From the NCBI GenBank assembly GCA_949358305.1, contig OX442319.1, positions 8,432,001 through 8,496,000 of the forward strand: 64,000 bases of DNA, read 5' to 3'. The notes under the pieces were generated by a model that saw only the letters and a list, made by a program, of their open reading frames with translations, had not been told where the DNA came from and searched no databases. This DNA is from Strigamia acuminata (lineage: Eukaryota > Arthropoda > Chilopoda > Geophilomorpha > Linotaeniidae). The translations under genes and the position numbers were made by a program. This document shows, one piece after another, positions 48,201-60,346 of the stretch; the first letter of the stretch is position 1, and the number at the start of each line of letters is the position of its first letter.

Positions 48201-48818
48201 CAGATCCTTCGTTAAAATTAAAGTTGAAATGAAAACTATCGCCTTTAAACACCGAATCAAACGGCTCAAACCGTCCAAAACTGCTGTAATCTGGTTTCTG
48301 TCTGGAATGTGGGAAATTCTCTGTAATTCCATGCTGGTCATAATCCCGCCGCCTCTCTGGGTCCGAAAGCAACTACAAAAACACAAAAATCACAAAAACC
48401 GTTACAAACAATTCAAATTCCAAACAAAATTCATGATAAATTTCAATTTTTAATTTTCATAATAAAAAAAAAATAAAAATTAATTATAATTAATTTTTAT
48501 TTTAATTTTAACCAACAACAAACCTCATAGGCTTCATTAATTTCAATGAACTTGGCCTCAGCTTCAACATCTTTATTTTTATCTGGATGCCTGAAAAATA
48601 GATTGTTTTTAATTAATATCAATTAAATTATCACCAATTTCAAAATCAATATCAACAGATATTCACCATTCCTTGACCAATTCCTTGTAAGCTCGCTTGA
48701 TTTCTTGAGCAGTTGATAATCTTTTGATTCCCAGTGTTTTGTACGGATTATCCAGAGATAATATCGGATTTAAGGCAATAAATGCAATGAATATGATTAA
48801 TCTAAGTAACCGTTCCAT
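42262..48818 (-). CDS. DNAJC16: DnaJ homologue subfamily C member 16, ER J-domain and thioredoxin-fold protein
   Basis: Twelve exons: 48818-48667, 48590-48524, 48372-48173, 47436-47303, 47241-46866, 46256-45829, 45769-45389, 45327-45273, 45205-45014, 43874-43667, 43602-43522 and 42384-42262; about 798 residues (human 782). It starts with a signal peptide (RLLRLIIFIAFIALNPILS). The J domain follows, its HPD formed across exons 1 and 2. A thioredoxin-like part has SDWCLMCMQLEPVW, keeping the CxxC. Exon 7 has a transmembrane segment (IISVIFTVAFIVGGGYI). The C-terminus, RLFEGTTQRYYIKFWP, matches the vertebrate end. The 5' border of exon 8 is uncertain: the better-looking acceptor at 45338 is out of phase, the one at 45327 is in phase. 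Known as an ER co-chaperone implicated in autophagosome size. Confidence 0.93.
42525..43165. repeat. 20-bp minisatellite, about 30 units, last intron of DNAJC16
   Basis: Units of AGCAAATCAGCAATAAATCT with a recurring spacer (ACAAATTTTGTTGCAAATCT CATAG) at 42635, 42825, 43005 and 43070, giving a higher-order repeat. Confidence 0.95.
44013..44228. mobile_element. Probable truncated hAT-type element
   Basis: Begins CAGGGGTCGGCAA, a common hAT terminus, and reads on into GTGGGGTCCGGATAC, but no matching right end or duplication was found before the next element. In intron 9 of DNAJC16. Confidence 0.4.
44229..45006. mobile_element. 778-bp MITE with about 110-bp inverted repeats, TA target duplication, abutting a DNAJC16 splice donor
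   Basis: The ends TACTCTGACCAACCTTAAG and (complement) TACTCTGACCGACCTTAAG begin long inverted repeats (44229-44340 and 44895-45006). TA flanks both sides (44227-44228, 45007-45008). The interior is filled with ATCGATTTTTA-type words and their complements. The right end lies inside intron 9 of DNAJC16 from position +8; the TA duplication supplies intron positions +6 and +7 of the donor GTAAGTA. Confidence 0.85.
46420..46855. repeat. About 21-bp minisatellite in intron 5 of DNAJC16
   Basis: Some 20 units of the type TTTTTACTCGCAAAATGCAT, with TCATAAAATG variants at the proximal end. Confidence 0.93.
47540..47890. repeat. About 30-bp degenerate repeats in intron 3 of DNAJC16
   Basis: Units of GAGTCAAAAACTGAATTTTT with AGATAAAT or AGATAATTACATTAGA linkers. 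Confidence 0.85.
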
Positions 48819-49441
48819 CGATTTCTGATGAATGCTGTAAACTGCGCTACCATTGATGCCGACGCCACCGTCTGGCCGAATTCGGAAAACGAAATGAATT
48901 TACGCCAATCGCGATGCGGTTTACTTAATGGCCAATCGCATCATCGTTGTGATTCATCCAAAATGGCCGCGATTCTGAGCTATAAGTGTTGTTTTCTCAT
49001 TGGCTGTTGTCACATGGCGCATAATCCACATTTGTTTACATTCGGCTTTTTGACTTATCAGCTTGTTTTGTAGCGAATAAATTGAATAGAAAACGCTTTA
49101 TTTTTATTTTTTATTTTTTCTCACTTTGTATTTTTGTTACAACAATGCTCATTTGTGAAGTGAACAATGCACATTTGTGAAGTTCTGCACTGCTGCCCTT
49201 TGAAGTAGAGCCACTTCACTGCATTGCTTCTATAAAATAATAAAAACGAGAAAAGAATCTCTTTTTAATCCTTTAATCCCTTGTAAAAACATTAAAATTT
49301 CAAATTCATTGGAGGAAATAATATACTATAATTTAAAATGTTTTACATCTCTAGTGGGCAGAGACGGAACTTCAAATTTTGTAATGTAAGGGGCACTTTG
49401 TAAGTCCCCCTTTTTATTTTATTTTTTTAATTAGATGCACG
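48819..49441. promoter_or_regulatory. Upstream region of DNAJC16
   Basis: The first 200 bp are GC-richer than their surroundings and contain AATGGCCAATCGC and TTCATCCAAAATGGCCGC, with CCAAT-like and YY1-like (AAATGGC) words, suggesting the DNAJC16 promoter. The rest, to 49441, is AT-rich with no gene seen. Confidence 0.4.
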
Positions 49442-49607
49442 TCACTCTGGAACGATCTTCCCATCGACCTCCGCATTACGGTCTTTGACTGTGCTGCCTC
49501 GAAATGTCGTTTCCACTGCCGCCACCTTCATAAGCGTATAGGCAAACACCTATTAGACCAACAAGCTCTTTCATAATTACCTGTATCTTACTCCACTGGA
49601 GTGTTTC

Positions 49608-49643
<36 letters not shown>
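49442..49643 (+). pseudogene. LINE 3' end with AAAT tail
   Basis: The frame from 49442 reads SLWNDLPIDLRITVFDCAA, the typical C-terminal 'LWN.LP..LR' block of non-LTR retrotransposon reverse transcriptases (CR1/L2/Jockey group), to a TAA at 49574-49576. A short 3' UTR leads into an (AATA)n tail at 49608-49643. A 5'-truncated dead copy. Confidence 0.8.
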
Positions 49644-49731
49644 AGTGCTGGACTGGCCCGGGAATTTCCCGATGGCCCGTGACACCGTGTCCAGATTTCC
49701 CGGTACTAAATTTGTTCCCAGTCCAGCCCTG
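49643..49731. mobile_element. Tiny hAT-like MITE
   Basis: The ends AGTGCTGGACTGG and (complement) CAGGGCTGGACTGG face each other over about 89 bp. The right end fits hAT termini. It sits directly at the LINE tail; no 8-bp duplication was recognised. Confidence 0.6.
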
Positions 49732-50567
49732 TACTTTCGTATTCGACAATTTTAATATTCGGTAGATCTTTGATTTCCCCTCGACGCATTTCTAAGTTAA
49801 TTTAAACTTGTTTATATTTTTTAAATCAGTCTAAATGTAAAATTTTACCCATTAAAATTATAAATCTTCCATTCTTGTTTCTTCGGTATTCGATGCATCC
49901 CTAATCTCTACGGTAAGAAATTACCTGAAAAGGGAAATTAAATATACATTTAAGTGAAAGTTTAAGCATGGTTCAAGTGATTTCAACAAGGAACATTGTG
50001 TCAACGTTGCACCCGGAACTGCATTCGGACCAATGGCCTTGAAGGGGCAGTTAGAGCAAAGGCGAGGTCCACCGCCTCCAGGGACCCGGCCCCAATTTTC
50101 ACTTGTCATCAACCACGCACTCTACCGACAGATATATTAAACCGTAACCTACTTTACATACTCTATTTAGGCAGGAAACCTCCGCTGCACATTGCCATTC
50201 GTCTGTCACAAAGAGAGCTACTCTGCAACTCAACTCCGCAGCGAAGACAACGCTTTGCATCGGTGAGCACAATTTTTGATTTTATTCAAAAAACCAACAA
50301 AATATTCATCAAAATATTTAAATATTTACACATTCGAGGGATTTAAGCACCAAAAAAACCTTGATTAGTTCTCTTAAAGTGTAGAAATTACCGTTATTAC
50401 TGTTATTATTGTTAGGGCTGGATTGCAATGTTGTTGACCTTCTGCATTTCATTATTCAGGAATTTTATTTATTATAAGTAAACTGGGATAAATGAGAACA
50501 TTATCACTCAACCTCATCTATTATCTCTTTTGTCTTTTTTTCTATTTCAGAGTCGACAGACCCTCAA

Positions 50568-53500
50568 ATGGCTTCGATGAAGCTTTGGGGTAAGTTTGAG
50601 GTCTTTTCTTCTGTCCAATTACAACCTAGACCTCTTTTGAGTTCACTCAACCACTAATTTGACCGCTTTTTATTTATTGATTGATTGATTGCCATTTAAT
50701 TTTTTATTATTATTGAATAACAGGTGTGTTTTCGCTCCTCTTAATGATGATTGGAAACCACATATCAGAGACAATGGTAACACCAATATGAGAATTAACA
50801 TTTAATTTATTCCAAATTAATTTTTGTATTCAGGATTTGTCGTCGCGACAAATGATGTTAGTGCCTTCGTTCGTAAAGCAAGCGGCAACTCCGGTCTTTT
50901 TTGCAACCGGTAACAACAGCCCAAGACAAGATTTTCACCCAATGATGTTTGACGCGTCAAACGAAGAAGAATTTACACCTTTACACCTCAAAAGACCCAA
51001 CGGACCTCCTCTTTCTCGGTTGCAGCAAATGAATGGGATTCAACGAAAACCCTTCGATATCCACGCTGCAGCGGCAACACCTGACCAGCGACCGTTCCTT
51101 CCTCCTCTGAATCCATTAAGATCAGTTCCGCCAACCTTTTTCATTGACGACGACGTACCCTTTTCCTCGATATTCAAAGTGCCTCCAAGACACTTCCAAA
51201 CTGATTTACAGAATTCACCTCAGCACTTTAGACCCACGGAAAGACATCCTACAAGACATGGTCAGTTGTCTCAATTCAGACCGACTTTTTCGGCTCCGCA
51301 GAGAAGCCCAACAACTTTGTCCCAGTCGTCCGAAGAAACGTTTCAACGGGAGGTGGGTCCTTCGGCAAGGCGTCCAACCACGAGTTTGGGTGTTTCTTCT
51401 GAAGAAAACGTTCAACAGGAAGTACGGCAATCCACAACTACACCGTGGTCTTCAGGAAAAGTCTTTCGGCAGGAAAGACGTCCCACTACGACTTTGCCGC
51501 AGCCGTCAGAAAGGTTCCGGGAGAACATGCGTCCAACGTCGAGACGTCCTACCATTTTATCACAATCTTCTGAAGAAGCATTTAGACCCAGAGCACATCC
51601 AACAACACAACAGTCTTCTCCACAGCGGCATCCTCAGACTTCTTCGGAAGAAACCTTTCGGCAACGTCCATTGTCAACACACCTTTTACCTTCGGTGTTA
51701 GATTCTTTGCACGGAGGCCGTGATTCTATGTTTATTCCAGGTGAAGCCGGCAAGGATTATCCACTTTTTGCCAGCATACCGCGGACGGGTTTTTCATGCA
51801 CTGAAGACATGATTTCTAATTTTGTGGCTGATGAAGAAACTCGGTGTCAGGTAAAGATGTGAATCAAAACATGAACCAAAGATAACATGGACACGTATCC
51901 ACATGATCAGTGGGTTTGCCACCAATGGCGCCCCACTGTATTCTGGAATGACAACAGGTAATGAACAAGCTGACGTGAGTTAGCAAGCAATGCATGACAC
52001 GTGATTGCTGCCATCCAATCAACAAACCGAACAACGAATCAATAGGAAATAACACACAGATACGTGTCCATGTGATCCTTTCTTTTCCGCTCAGTTTATT
52101 TTTCCCCCAACATTAAATGTGGCATTCATTGTAAATGCATTGCTGTCGAGTCCTTCCTGTAGCGTATGCATCGTTCAAATAGCATTGAGCAAACTTTGCA
52201 GTCAAGCTTTTGCTTGTTGTAAATACCGTAGTATATAATTAAAGTAGGCAATTTCTGCTCAATTAAAGTAGCCAATTTGTATAGTATGTAGTGTTTTTTT
52301 GATTTTGTTTAAGTTGCTTATTATCCTTGATAAACAACTGATGATGTTTAGTTCGGGAGAAATATGTAGCCCACTTATTGTGGGTTGATCTTTTGTCACG
52401 GTCGCAAAAGAGACGACCCATTTATAGGTAGTTGACGTTGAACATGCCTTGGGTGTGGTTTAATTTCCTTCTCAGTCATCTTCCAACCTCTTCCAACCTC
52501 TTCCTTTTTGTCATACTTTAATTAAAGTTGGACTGAAGCCATAATTATGTTACCATAATTATCCAATATCAGCCAATACCAAATGCCTTCCTATATATAG
52601 GCCAATATTTTTTTGAAAAAAATCATACAACAAGTAAAAACAGTAAATTGTCAACTGCACAACTGGTAATGTGATGTTTGCTACATCAGCCATGTGTTTT
52701 AAGAATTAATATTAATTTTAATATCATAACTCATGTCAGTTTATGAGCCATTGTTGTATTCATCATGCTTTTCTCTCCCTGACCTGATTTTCAAAGACTG
52801 ACCATAAAATTTTGTTTTCATTTTAAGGTGGTACGAGTATGCAGAGAAGACGGAGGCGTGGACAATTTCTTATGTCCCAACGGCACACTTTTCGACAACG
52901 ACTCCCAGTTCTGCAACTGGTGGTACAGGGTTCCTTGCGGAGAAAACGGCAACTCTAATCACATACCCCACCGAGGTAGAACCGTATCCCAAGCCGAGCG
53001 TGAAAACCGATTGAGACCGGAGATTCAATCTCACCCGCGACTCCGACATCCTCCCAGAGATCAAAACAAACGTCCGATCGACCACGGATTGGACGGTTTT
53101 TTCAGTGCAATTCCCCACTCCCAAGAACACAGCGATTTCTCCAGAGGAAATTTGGACGATTTCTTTGGGCATCCACGACGGCCTGGCTTTGAACATCAAC
53201 CAGAAAGGCACGAAATGACAATTCAAAGACCCGAAGAAGCACGACCTCTTCCTCCACCACTACCAACCTTCTCCGGTACTACACCACCTTCACAAACAAC
53301 AAAAAGACCTTCACGGAAACATAGAACTCGGAAGCCATCGCCCACAAGAGCTCCTATAGTTGAAAAGGAAACCTTTGCAACTATTCAATCCGATCAATTG
53401 GATGTCGCAGAAGAGGGCGGTTCAACGAAAAGACCTACGCAGAAACAAAGAACTCGGAGGCCGTCTTCTGTGAGAGCTCCTAAAGTCTTACATGAAAACA

Positions 53501-54708
53501 TTGAAGCTGAGGATCAATCAAATTTGGGATCCATTGGTAGTTTTGGGCTTTCGGAAGAGAGTGGTCAATTGCCTACTCGCAGTCCCATCGCCAACGTTAG
53601 AAATAGGGGTCGTGCAACTTTCAAGCCACGACCACAACGTATCCAGACGACCCAGCAAACAAGTCTAAAAGAAGAATTTGATCCTTTCTACGATGGACAA
53701 AGCCAGGACTTTGAAACTACTACGGTTACCGATCCACCTACCACTTCTAGAAGAAAGTTGAGCTCCCGTCGAACCACGACCAAAAGGCCATCAACCACTA
53801 GAAGAACAACGACACGCAAATCGACAAAACTGACTACTTCGACAATCCGCTTCCGACATCGGTCCACAAAGAAACCCAGGAAACCGTTGACTGCAAAACC
53901 TAGCACCACCACAACTGAAGAAGCAATTGTGTCGAAGGACTCCAAGATCTCGTCGGTAACAACACCCGTAAGCAAAACAGAGGGACAATTTTCCAGACAA
54001 CAAGACATCGAGATGTTTACGCATGATCCTTTCGGAAGCTCGGGTTCGGAGATACGCAGTTCCCCTTTCAATCCGCAAACTCCGGTCAACTACGATTCCT
54101 TCTATTTTGGCCCGGTGGTCACTGGAGGCTTTCAAGGATCGGTGTTGTTGGATGAACTTCCCACTGTCGTCACTCTTCCTGAAGATACGGTAGCATCCAG
54201 GCTTGAAAGCATTCCGTTAACGACAACGACAACCACAACAGCTCAAACTCTTGTTGCAACCACTCCGACTAAACTGCGCTCTTCGCCTAAAAGAAGAGGA
54301 AAAGGCAGTCTGAGGACTACGGCTTCGACCTCTACATTTCCTTCGGCGAGGAAATCAACAACTTCTGCATCCGCTTCGGAAAAAGCATACACTTCGAAAA
54401 GCAGGAGTGGCGGTCGTGCGAGATCGAAGTGGCGAACACGAAAGACAAATGCAACAACCGAATCCGACCACGTCTCGACTTCTACCGTAAGAACATACGC
54501 AACTCCTCGAACCCGAGAGCAGTTATTTCCAACTAGACACAGTCTGATGAAAAAGACGGGCTTTGGGCAAAAACAAGTTGAAGTTTCTACTGTGTCAAAC
54601 GAGATGGTGGAGGAGGCTCAAGAATCCAATAAAATCGCTGTTGCCGAAACGACTCAAGTGGTGACTGTTGTTACAGAAAGCAATAACGGCACAACGGTTA
54701 TTCCATGA
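50568..54708 (+). CDS. Secreted protein with one type-2 chitin-binding domain (CPAP1-like), mucin-like
   Basis: Coding exons 50568-50589, 50724-50776, 50834-51850 and 52828-54708 give 990 residues; all GT-AG, phases match. An untranslated first exon ends at 50262 (donor GTGAGC) and joins the acceptor at 50550. An N-terminal signal peptide spans exons 1 and 2 (WGVFSLLLMMIG). One six-cysteine chitin-binding domain straddles the exon 3/4 border (FSCTEDMIS ... RCQ, then VCREDGG ... NWWYRVPC), spacing C-15-C-5-C-10-C-12-C-7-C. Before it are about six imperfect repeats beginning SSEETFQ/SEEAFR. After it come about 570 Thr/Arg/Ser/Pro-rich residues with TTTTTT and RRTTT runs, likely O-glycosylated. 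Expected in cuticle or another apical chitin matrix. AATAAA occurs at about 55362. Confidence 0.88.
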
Positions 54709-55656
54709 GATTACACGCACTCAGCGTCTACTTCTAGGGGAAATATCATGGCATTCTTATCCTAACCTATCCAGGAGCGGCCTCAGCGATTGTAGGGTCA
54801 AATTTGGACTATTTTGATGGGACCTCCTGGTTTTTCCGCTAACTTTTGGCCTAGTCCATAAATGACCTTTCCATTACTACATATCACGAAGGGCCCATAG
54901 TAACCACTGAAGATGACCGGCAACAGTCGAAAACCTTTGAAGTACTAACATCGCATATTGTATTTGTCATTACAAAAAATCATTATCATTTTTAAGAAGT
55001 GATTCACATTCAAAATCAAACCCATATACGGTTCAAAAATATATTTTATATATTATAAATTATAAATATAATTTCAATACATTTGTGTACCATATGGGAA
55101 GAATTAATGAGAAAACTCCTACTTGTAGTAAGCAGCAAATGTGACACAGGATACTTTTACCTCCCATCTACCAATAATAGGCATTAAAAACAAACATTTT
55201 CCCCTGTCAGTAGATGCTCCCTTGATATTAAATCTCTTGTTTGTTCTGGCAAGTGTTTGGCTGGACCATTGTATGCTGTAATGAAGTTAAAAAATTTCTA
55301 AGTTGCATTGGAACAGATGAAAGGTGGAGTTGGAGATTGTAGGATGTGAAAAGTACAAGCAAATAAATATTTTTCTTCTATTTTTTAAACCAAATTGTAT
55401 TAATTGTTTTTGTTATTACATTTTCTTTGAATTTTGACAACAAGAAACGAGTTTTGCACCAATTAAACAATTGTTTATTCCATGTACAATTTCTCAGAGA
55501 TCAATTAAATGATGGAATTGATTTATTTACAGTTGGATTTAACTGCTAACAACAACAAAATATTTCTTCTAGATCCATAGCAATTCTGAAAAAGATAAAT
55601 AAAAATTAAAAATAAATTTTACGTATGTGATTTAGTGATAATACTTGGAATTTTAT
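54709..55656. other. 3' UTR and convergent intergenic region
   Basis: 3' UTR of the chitin-binding gene and the gap to TOMM6. A stretch at 54760-54950 is slightly GC-richer and includes CTGAAGATGACCGGCAACAG, reminiscent of retroposon tails but not enough to assign. No gene seen. Confidence 0.45.
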
Positions 55657-55892
55657 TTAAGCAGCTAATGGTGGATTAGCAACCATCAGATCCAAACCAG
55701 TCATTTCTCTGGCCAACCATACCCCGGCAGCGAATATACACCAGCTTTTAAGGCAGGACCTAGATTTAAAATAAATAAATATTATTTAATATAAATATTA
55801 AAATTATTCTGAAAATTGTAAAATTACCACTTGAAAGGGTCTTGATAAATGCCTGAAATCGAATGATACAACCCTCGTGTTTGGTTCGCCAT
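55657..55892 (-). CDS. TOMM6: Mitochondrial import receptor subunit TOM6 homologue
   Basis: Two exons, 55892-55828 and 55759-55657, GT-AG, phase 2, coding 55 residues. The second exon contains FAAGVWLAREMTGLDLMV, nearly the same as the conserved tail-anchor region of vertebrate TOM6 (FAAGVWLARNLSDIDLM). The N-terminus is short, with DPFKW before the membrane segment. TOM6 is a small outer-membrane subunit that stabilises the TOM translocase. AATAAA on the minus strand overlaps the stop (55657-55652), so the 3' UTR is very short. Divergent from the KLF gene. Too short for routine gene finders. Confidence 0.92.
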
Positions 55893-56626
55893 TTTTCAAA
55901 ACGATAGAATCGTACCCGCACCCGGTCCGACCGGGTGGGAAATATAGAAAGTTTATTGACTGAATTTATAAAATAATATAATTTAAAAAAAAAAATTACA
56001 AAATCTTTTTGGAATTTAAATTCCTCTTTTATAAAACTAAAATAAAACTATAAAAACCATGCTAAAAACATAAAGGATTAAAATGTATTTTCTTTATCGA
56101 CCATCAGATGGCAACAACATCCACTTAAACAAAATAAATTCTACTTTAAATATTCACCAATTCCGACCTAATTAATTCAACAATTTTCCAAATTTTAATA
56201 AACAAAATAAAAACAAAACAAACAAAATAATTATTAATCAAACAGATCTGATTCTCATTGGTCGACACGAGTCTAACGCACACCGAGAAGCTCTGCAGCG
56301 TCATATCCTTTGTCTAATTGTAGTGCGGAACCACGCCTCCATATCGACCACGCGGGGCAGCTGCTGTCCTCCCTGCTCCATTCACTTTTCACCTGGCCAC
56401 TTTAACACGCAGGTACGTTGCCAAAACCGCTCTCTTTGTGTGACCCCCATTTAAAAAACTCTTTTTAAATTCCAGAATCGAAAACCAGCCAAAAATTCCA
56501 TCGTGCGATGAATATTATTTTTAATTTTATAATTTTATAATTTTTAAAATTTTAATTTTAAAATAATTTTAAACGAATTTTAAAATTTAAAAAAAGAAAA
56601 AAAAAAAATCTATTTTATTTTCATCG
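55893..56626. promoter_or_regulatory. Divergent promoter of TOMM6 and KLF, with KLF 5' UTR intron and uORF
   Basis: 56250-56420 is GC-richer and contains CACGCCTCC and CCACGCGGGG (KLF/GC-box-like) words. ACACGCAG followed by GTACGT (56413) and TTCCAG ending at 56475 define a likely 63-bp intron in the KLF 5' UTR. A 10-codon uORF starts at the ATG at about 56508, before the KLF start at 56627. Confidence 0.55.
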
Positions 56627-59600
56627 ATGGCACTGGGCGCAAACGACGAGGACAACGACACGAATTTGGTGGCGGAGTGTTTGGTGGCGATGTCGAATTC
56701 GCAGCCCCGCAGCCTGGCGGAGAGCGGGGCGGGCGAAGGGCCCGCGCTCACCGAGTCTTTGTTCATGATCGCGCGGATCCTGACCGATTTGACGCGCATC
56801 AAGCAGGAGCCGGTGATGGACGACGAGGAGGAGAAACACCGGTGGAAGACGAGACAAAGCGAGAGCCAGAGCCGCGATCGGGTGGTCGCGCGCCGCGACA
56901 AGGGGCCCAACATGGCCGCGCCCGGCAAGGAACAACGGGCGAAGAAGGAACTCGTTAGGGTGGAGAATAAGGCGGAGATTTGTAAGAAAGTTCATAAATG
57001 CCACTATAAAAACTGTGACAAAGTGTACGGGAAGAGCTCGCATTTGAAGGCGCATCTCAGGACGCATACAGGTTGGTTTTTGGGGTTTCTTTGGGGTTTT
57101 TTTTTTTGGTTTTTTTTCGGGTTTGTGTCAGGGTTAATGGCGCGCCACGCCCATTTCAAGTTCGCACGTGGATTTGGGTTGAGGTTTTTGGGTTTTTTTA
57201 TTTTTGACTTTTTTTGGGGGGTTTTGGTTACACAATAAATAGTGTGGAAATTGGATGGTTTGGTTGGTTGGGTAATGGTTTTTTGGAAGATGGTCAGGGA
57301 ATTGTTTGTTTTTATTTTTGTTTTTGATGGATTGGAAATAATTGTGAAATTGAGGAGAAATTGTTTTGTTTTTGGAGTTATTTTGATGGGGAAGTTGTTG
57401 GGGTATTTACAAATGGTTAAATCAATTTAGAAAAGATGGAATGAGAGGAAACAAATATGAAAAATGGAATAAAAATGATTAATTAAATAGAAAAAAAGAG
57501 AAATAATTGAGACAAATAAATGGGAAAAATGATCAAATAAATTGGAAAAATTACCAAATAAATGGGAAAATGACAAAATTAATGGGAAAAATGACAAAAT
57601 AAATGGGAAAATGTCAAAATAAATGGAAAAATGACAAAATTAATGGGGAAAAATGACAAAATAAATGGAAAAATGACAAAATTAATGGGAAAAATGTCAA
57701 AATAAATGGAAAAATGACAATTAATGGGAAAAATGACCAAATAAATGGAAAACATGACAAAAAAAATGGGAAAAATGACCAAATAAATGGAAAAATCTCA
57801 AAATAAATGTAAAAATGACCAAATAAATGGGAAAAATGACCAAATAAATAGGAAAAATGACAAAATAAATGGGAAAAATGACAAAAAATTATGGAAAAAT
57901 GACAAAATAAATGAAAAAATTCAAATATCGAAAAATCAATAGAAAAAATGACTAAATAAATGCAAAATTACAAATTCTTCGCAAAATAAAAACACAAACA
58001 TTAATTTCCCGATTTATTTCTTCCATTTATCCCATTTATCACAAATCAAATCAAAACAAACCCAAAATACCTCCAAAACAAACCCAAAATACCTCCAAAA
58101 CAAATCACTCGACAACCCCTATACAAATCAAAACCATACGTTCAATTTACTTCCAAAAACATCCACCCACCCCCCTAACCCCTCTAAAAAAAATATATAA
58201 AAGATAAAAAAATCCATTTTCCACCACTAATTTAGCTCAGTCGCGCATCGATTGAGAGACCTGTTTATCAAGGCATCCAAAACATTTTAATTTCTCAAAA
58301 AACATTTTTTCAACATGGAATTGTTTCCGTGTGCAATTCGTATTCCAGGTCACTGGACTTTGTACTGTAAACGTGTAATTACGATTTTTATTATTATTAT
58401 TCCAGACCAAAAAAAAAAAATTATAAACAAAAAAAAAAAAAAAAAAAATTCGATCGAGTGGATTGTGTATCTAAATTTATCGGTTCGCATTTGTTTGCCA
58501 AGTGGGCCAGGTGAAATGACTGAATTAGACGAGAGGGAAAAAAATGTTCACGTTTGGTATTTGGAAATGCGTGTCACGTGTTGAGGCACGCGTCTTTGAC
58601 TTGACCACCTGTATGCTAATGAGGGTCCTCGTACTCCTCGACCACGTCGAGATGACCTCCTGGCGAGAAATTAAAGTGATGAAATTAAAAGGAATTGGTT
58701 TGGATTTGATGGAGGTTTTTGATTTTGATTTTTGGTGGTTTTTTTGGGGGTTTTGGTTATCTAAATATGGCGGTTTGGGTGGTTGGGGAGGGATGTATGT
58801 GGGGGTTATCTTGGGTTAAAGTGGGTTGAGTTTGAGTGGTTTTTTTGGGATTTATTTTGTGGTTTTTGTGTCTGGAAAAGGATTTGATTTGATAGTGGTG
58901 GTGTGGTTTGTTGATGGGTGTCAAATGGGTTTGGATTAGATTAGGTGTTTAAAGAGGTTGTTTTTTTATGAATGGAAAATGGTTGAAATGGTTGGATTTT
59001 TGCGAAATTTGAGAGATTTTAGCAAAAATTTGATGGAATTTTGGAAAATTTGGACAAATTTAGTGGAAATTGTGCAAAATATGATGAAATTTGGTGGAAA
59101 TTTGGCAAAAATTGATGTAATTTGGTGGAAATTTTGCAAAAATTGATGAAATTTGGTGGAAATTTTGCAAAAAATGATGAAATTTGGTGAAAATTTTGTA
59201 AAATTTGATTTAAAATTATCGGAAAATTGCCAAATTTGATTTAAAATTATCGGAAAATTGCCAAATTTGATTTAAAAATGTCGGAAAATTGCCAAATTTC
59301 ACTAAAAATTACGGAAAATTTGCCAAATTTTACCAAAAATTGTGGAAAAATGGCAAAATTTGACCGAAAATTGTGTGAAAATCATTGAATTTCTATTCCA
59401 TTCAACTGAAAAATGCCCAAAACAATCAAAATTCTATCAACTAAAATCAAATTCCCCCCAAAACAAACGAAAAACACCCCAAAATCCCCGAATAATTTCC
59501 TTTCCTCCCTCACAACCACCAACAGTCAACCCCAATCGATAAATCCTGAAGGTCTAAGATAAATAAGTGAAAAATTAATGTCGAGAAAAACAGGGTGGTG

Positions 59601-60346
59601 CCATAATACACAGATAGATAGATAGATGCTGGCTGGCCTTGGCCTGGAAAATATTATCGATTCCGAGCGCCTTGGAAACCCCAAGCATTTCCACGAGCAA
59701 AATGTCAATTCGCCATTCCCAAACCCAGCTGAAGGAAGGGCGGTGGGTTTTTTTCCTCCCTTTTTATATACGACGTCTTAAAGAAGCCAAGAAAGGGGGG
59801 TTTTGTGTAAGAAGGGAGCGGCAGCTGGCAGCGTGTGTCGAGATGAGGAACAGATGGTTCCGCTCGCCTGCTACCCACCTGCTCCCACTCTCTGTCTAGC
59901 GAGCGACAGATGTTCCCGCACTAAAGCAATTTAGGCTTAGCGAACAAAACGTTCGGCGGGTTTTTGTTTTTTGTTAAATCCGGTGGCGCCCGTGCGAATT
60001 TTGCACGATTTAGTTGTTTTTATTGGTTTTTTTGGGTTCGGTTTTAATTTTTGGTTGTTTTTGGATAGGCGAACGACCGTTTCCGTGTACGTGGGCCGAG
60101 TGCGGGAAGCGGTTCGCCCGGTCGGACGAGTTGGCGCGCCATTTTCGCACGCATACCGGGGAGAAGAAGTTTTCGTGTCCGATCTGTGATAAGAAGTTCA
60201 TGCGGAGCGACCACCTGACCAAACACGCTCGTCGACATCCGGAATTCGAGCCCAATATGTTGCGACGAAGAATGCACAAAACCAGTTCCCTCCCTTCGAG
60301 CGACTGCACCAATTCTGACATGTCGGAACCGCTTCCGTCGCCATGA
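56627..60346 (+). CDS. Krueppel-like transcription factor of the KLF9/13/14/16 group
   Basis: Two coding exons, 56627-57071 and 60069-60346, phase 1, 240 residues. The N-terminus has [10 protein letters not shown], matching the Sin3-interacting motif of KLF9/13-type repressors. Three C2H2 fingers follow from residue 123: [42 protein letters not shown] and [19 protein letters not shown], with TGERP and TGEKK linkers and the [10 protein letters not shown] tail. The DNA-contact residues ([24 protein letters not shown]) predict GC/CACCC-box binding. A 3-kb intron splits the first linker (THTG|GERP). AATAAA occurs at 60598. A nuclear repressor or activator; exact orthologue within the group not assigned. 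Confidence 0.93.
57480..57960. repeat. About 22-bp minisatellite in the KLF intron
   Basis: Some 20 imperfect units of AAATGACAAAATAAATGGGA. Confidence 0.92.
58194..58353 (+). promoter_or_regulatory. Possible alternative promoter and first exon inside the KLF intron
   Basis: TATATAAAAG (58194-58203) is followed by CTCAGTC (58236-58242), an Inr-like word, then ATG in CAACATGG context (58315). The frame [11 protein letters not shown] ends in CCAG followed by GTCACT, phase 1, which would splice in frame to KLF exon 2 and give a form with fingers 2 and 3 only. The TATA-Inr spacing (about 42) is longer than usual. Speculative. Confidence 0.25.
58960..59370. repeat. About 30-bp degenerate repeats in the KLF intron
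   Basis: GATGAAATTTGGTGGAAATT and TTGCAAAAATT words, grading into TCGGAAAATTGCCAAATTTG copies. The region from 57072 to 60068 otherwise shows only low-complexity AT-rich DNA. Confidence 0.8.

Noticed and set aside
54760-54950. Retroposon 3' tail in the chitin-binding gene's 3' region
   Set aside because: A short phrase resembles common retroposon tails but there is no coding remnant, tail repeat or duplication.
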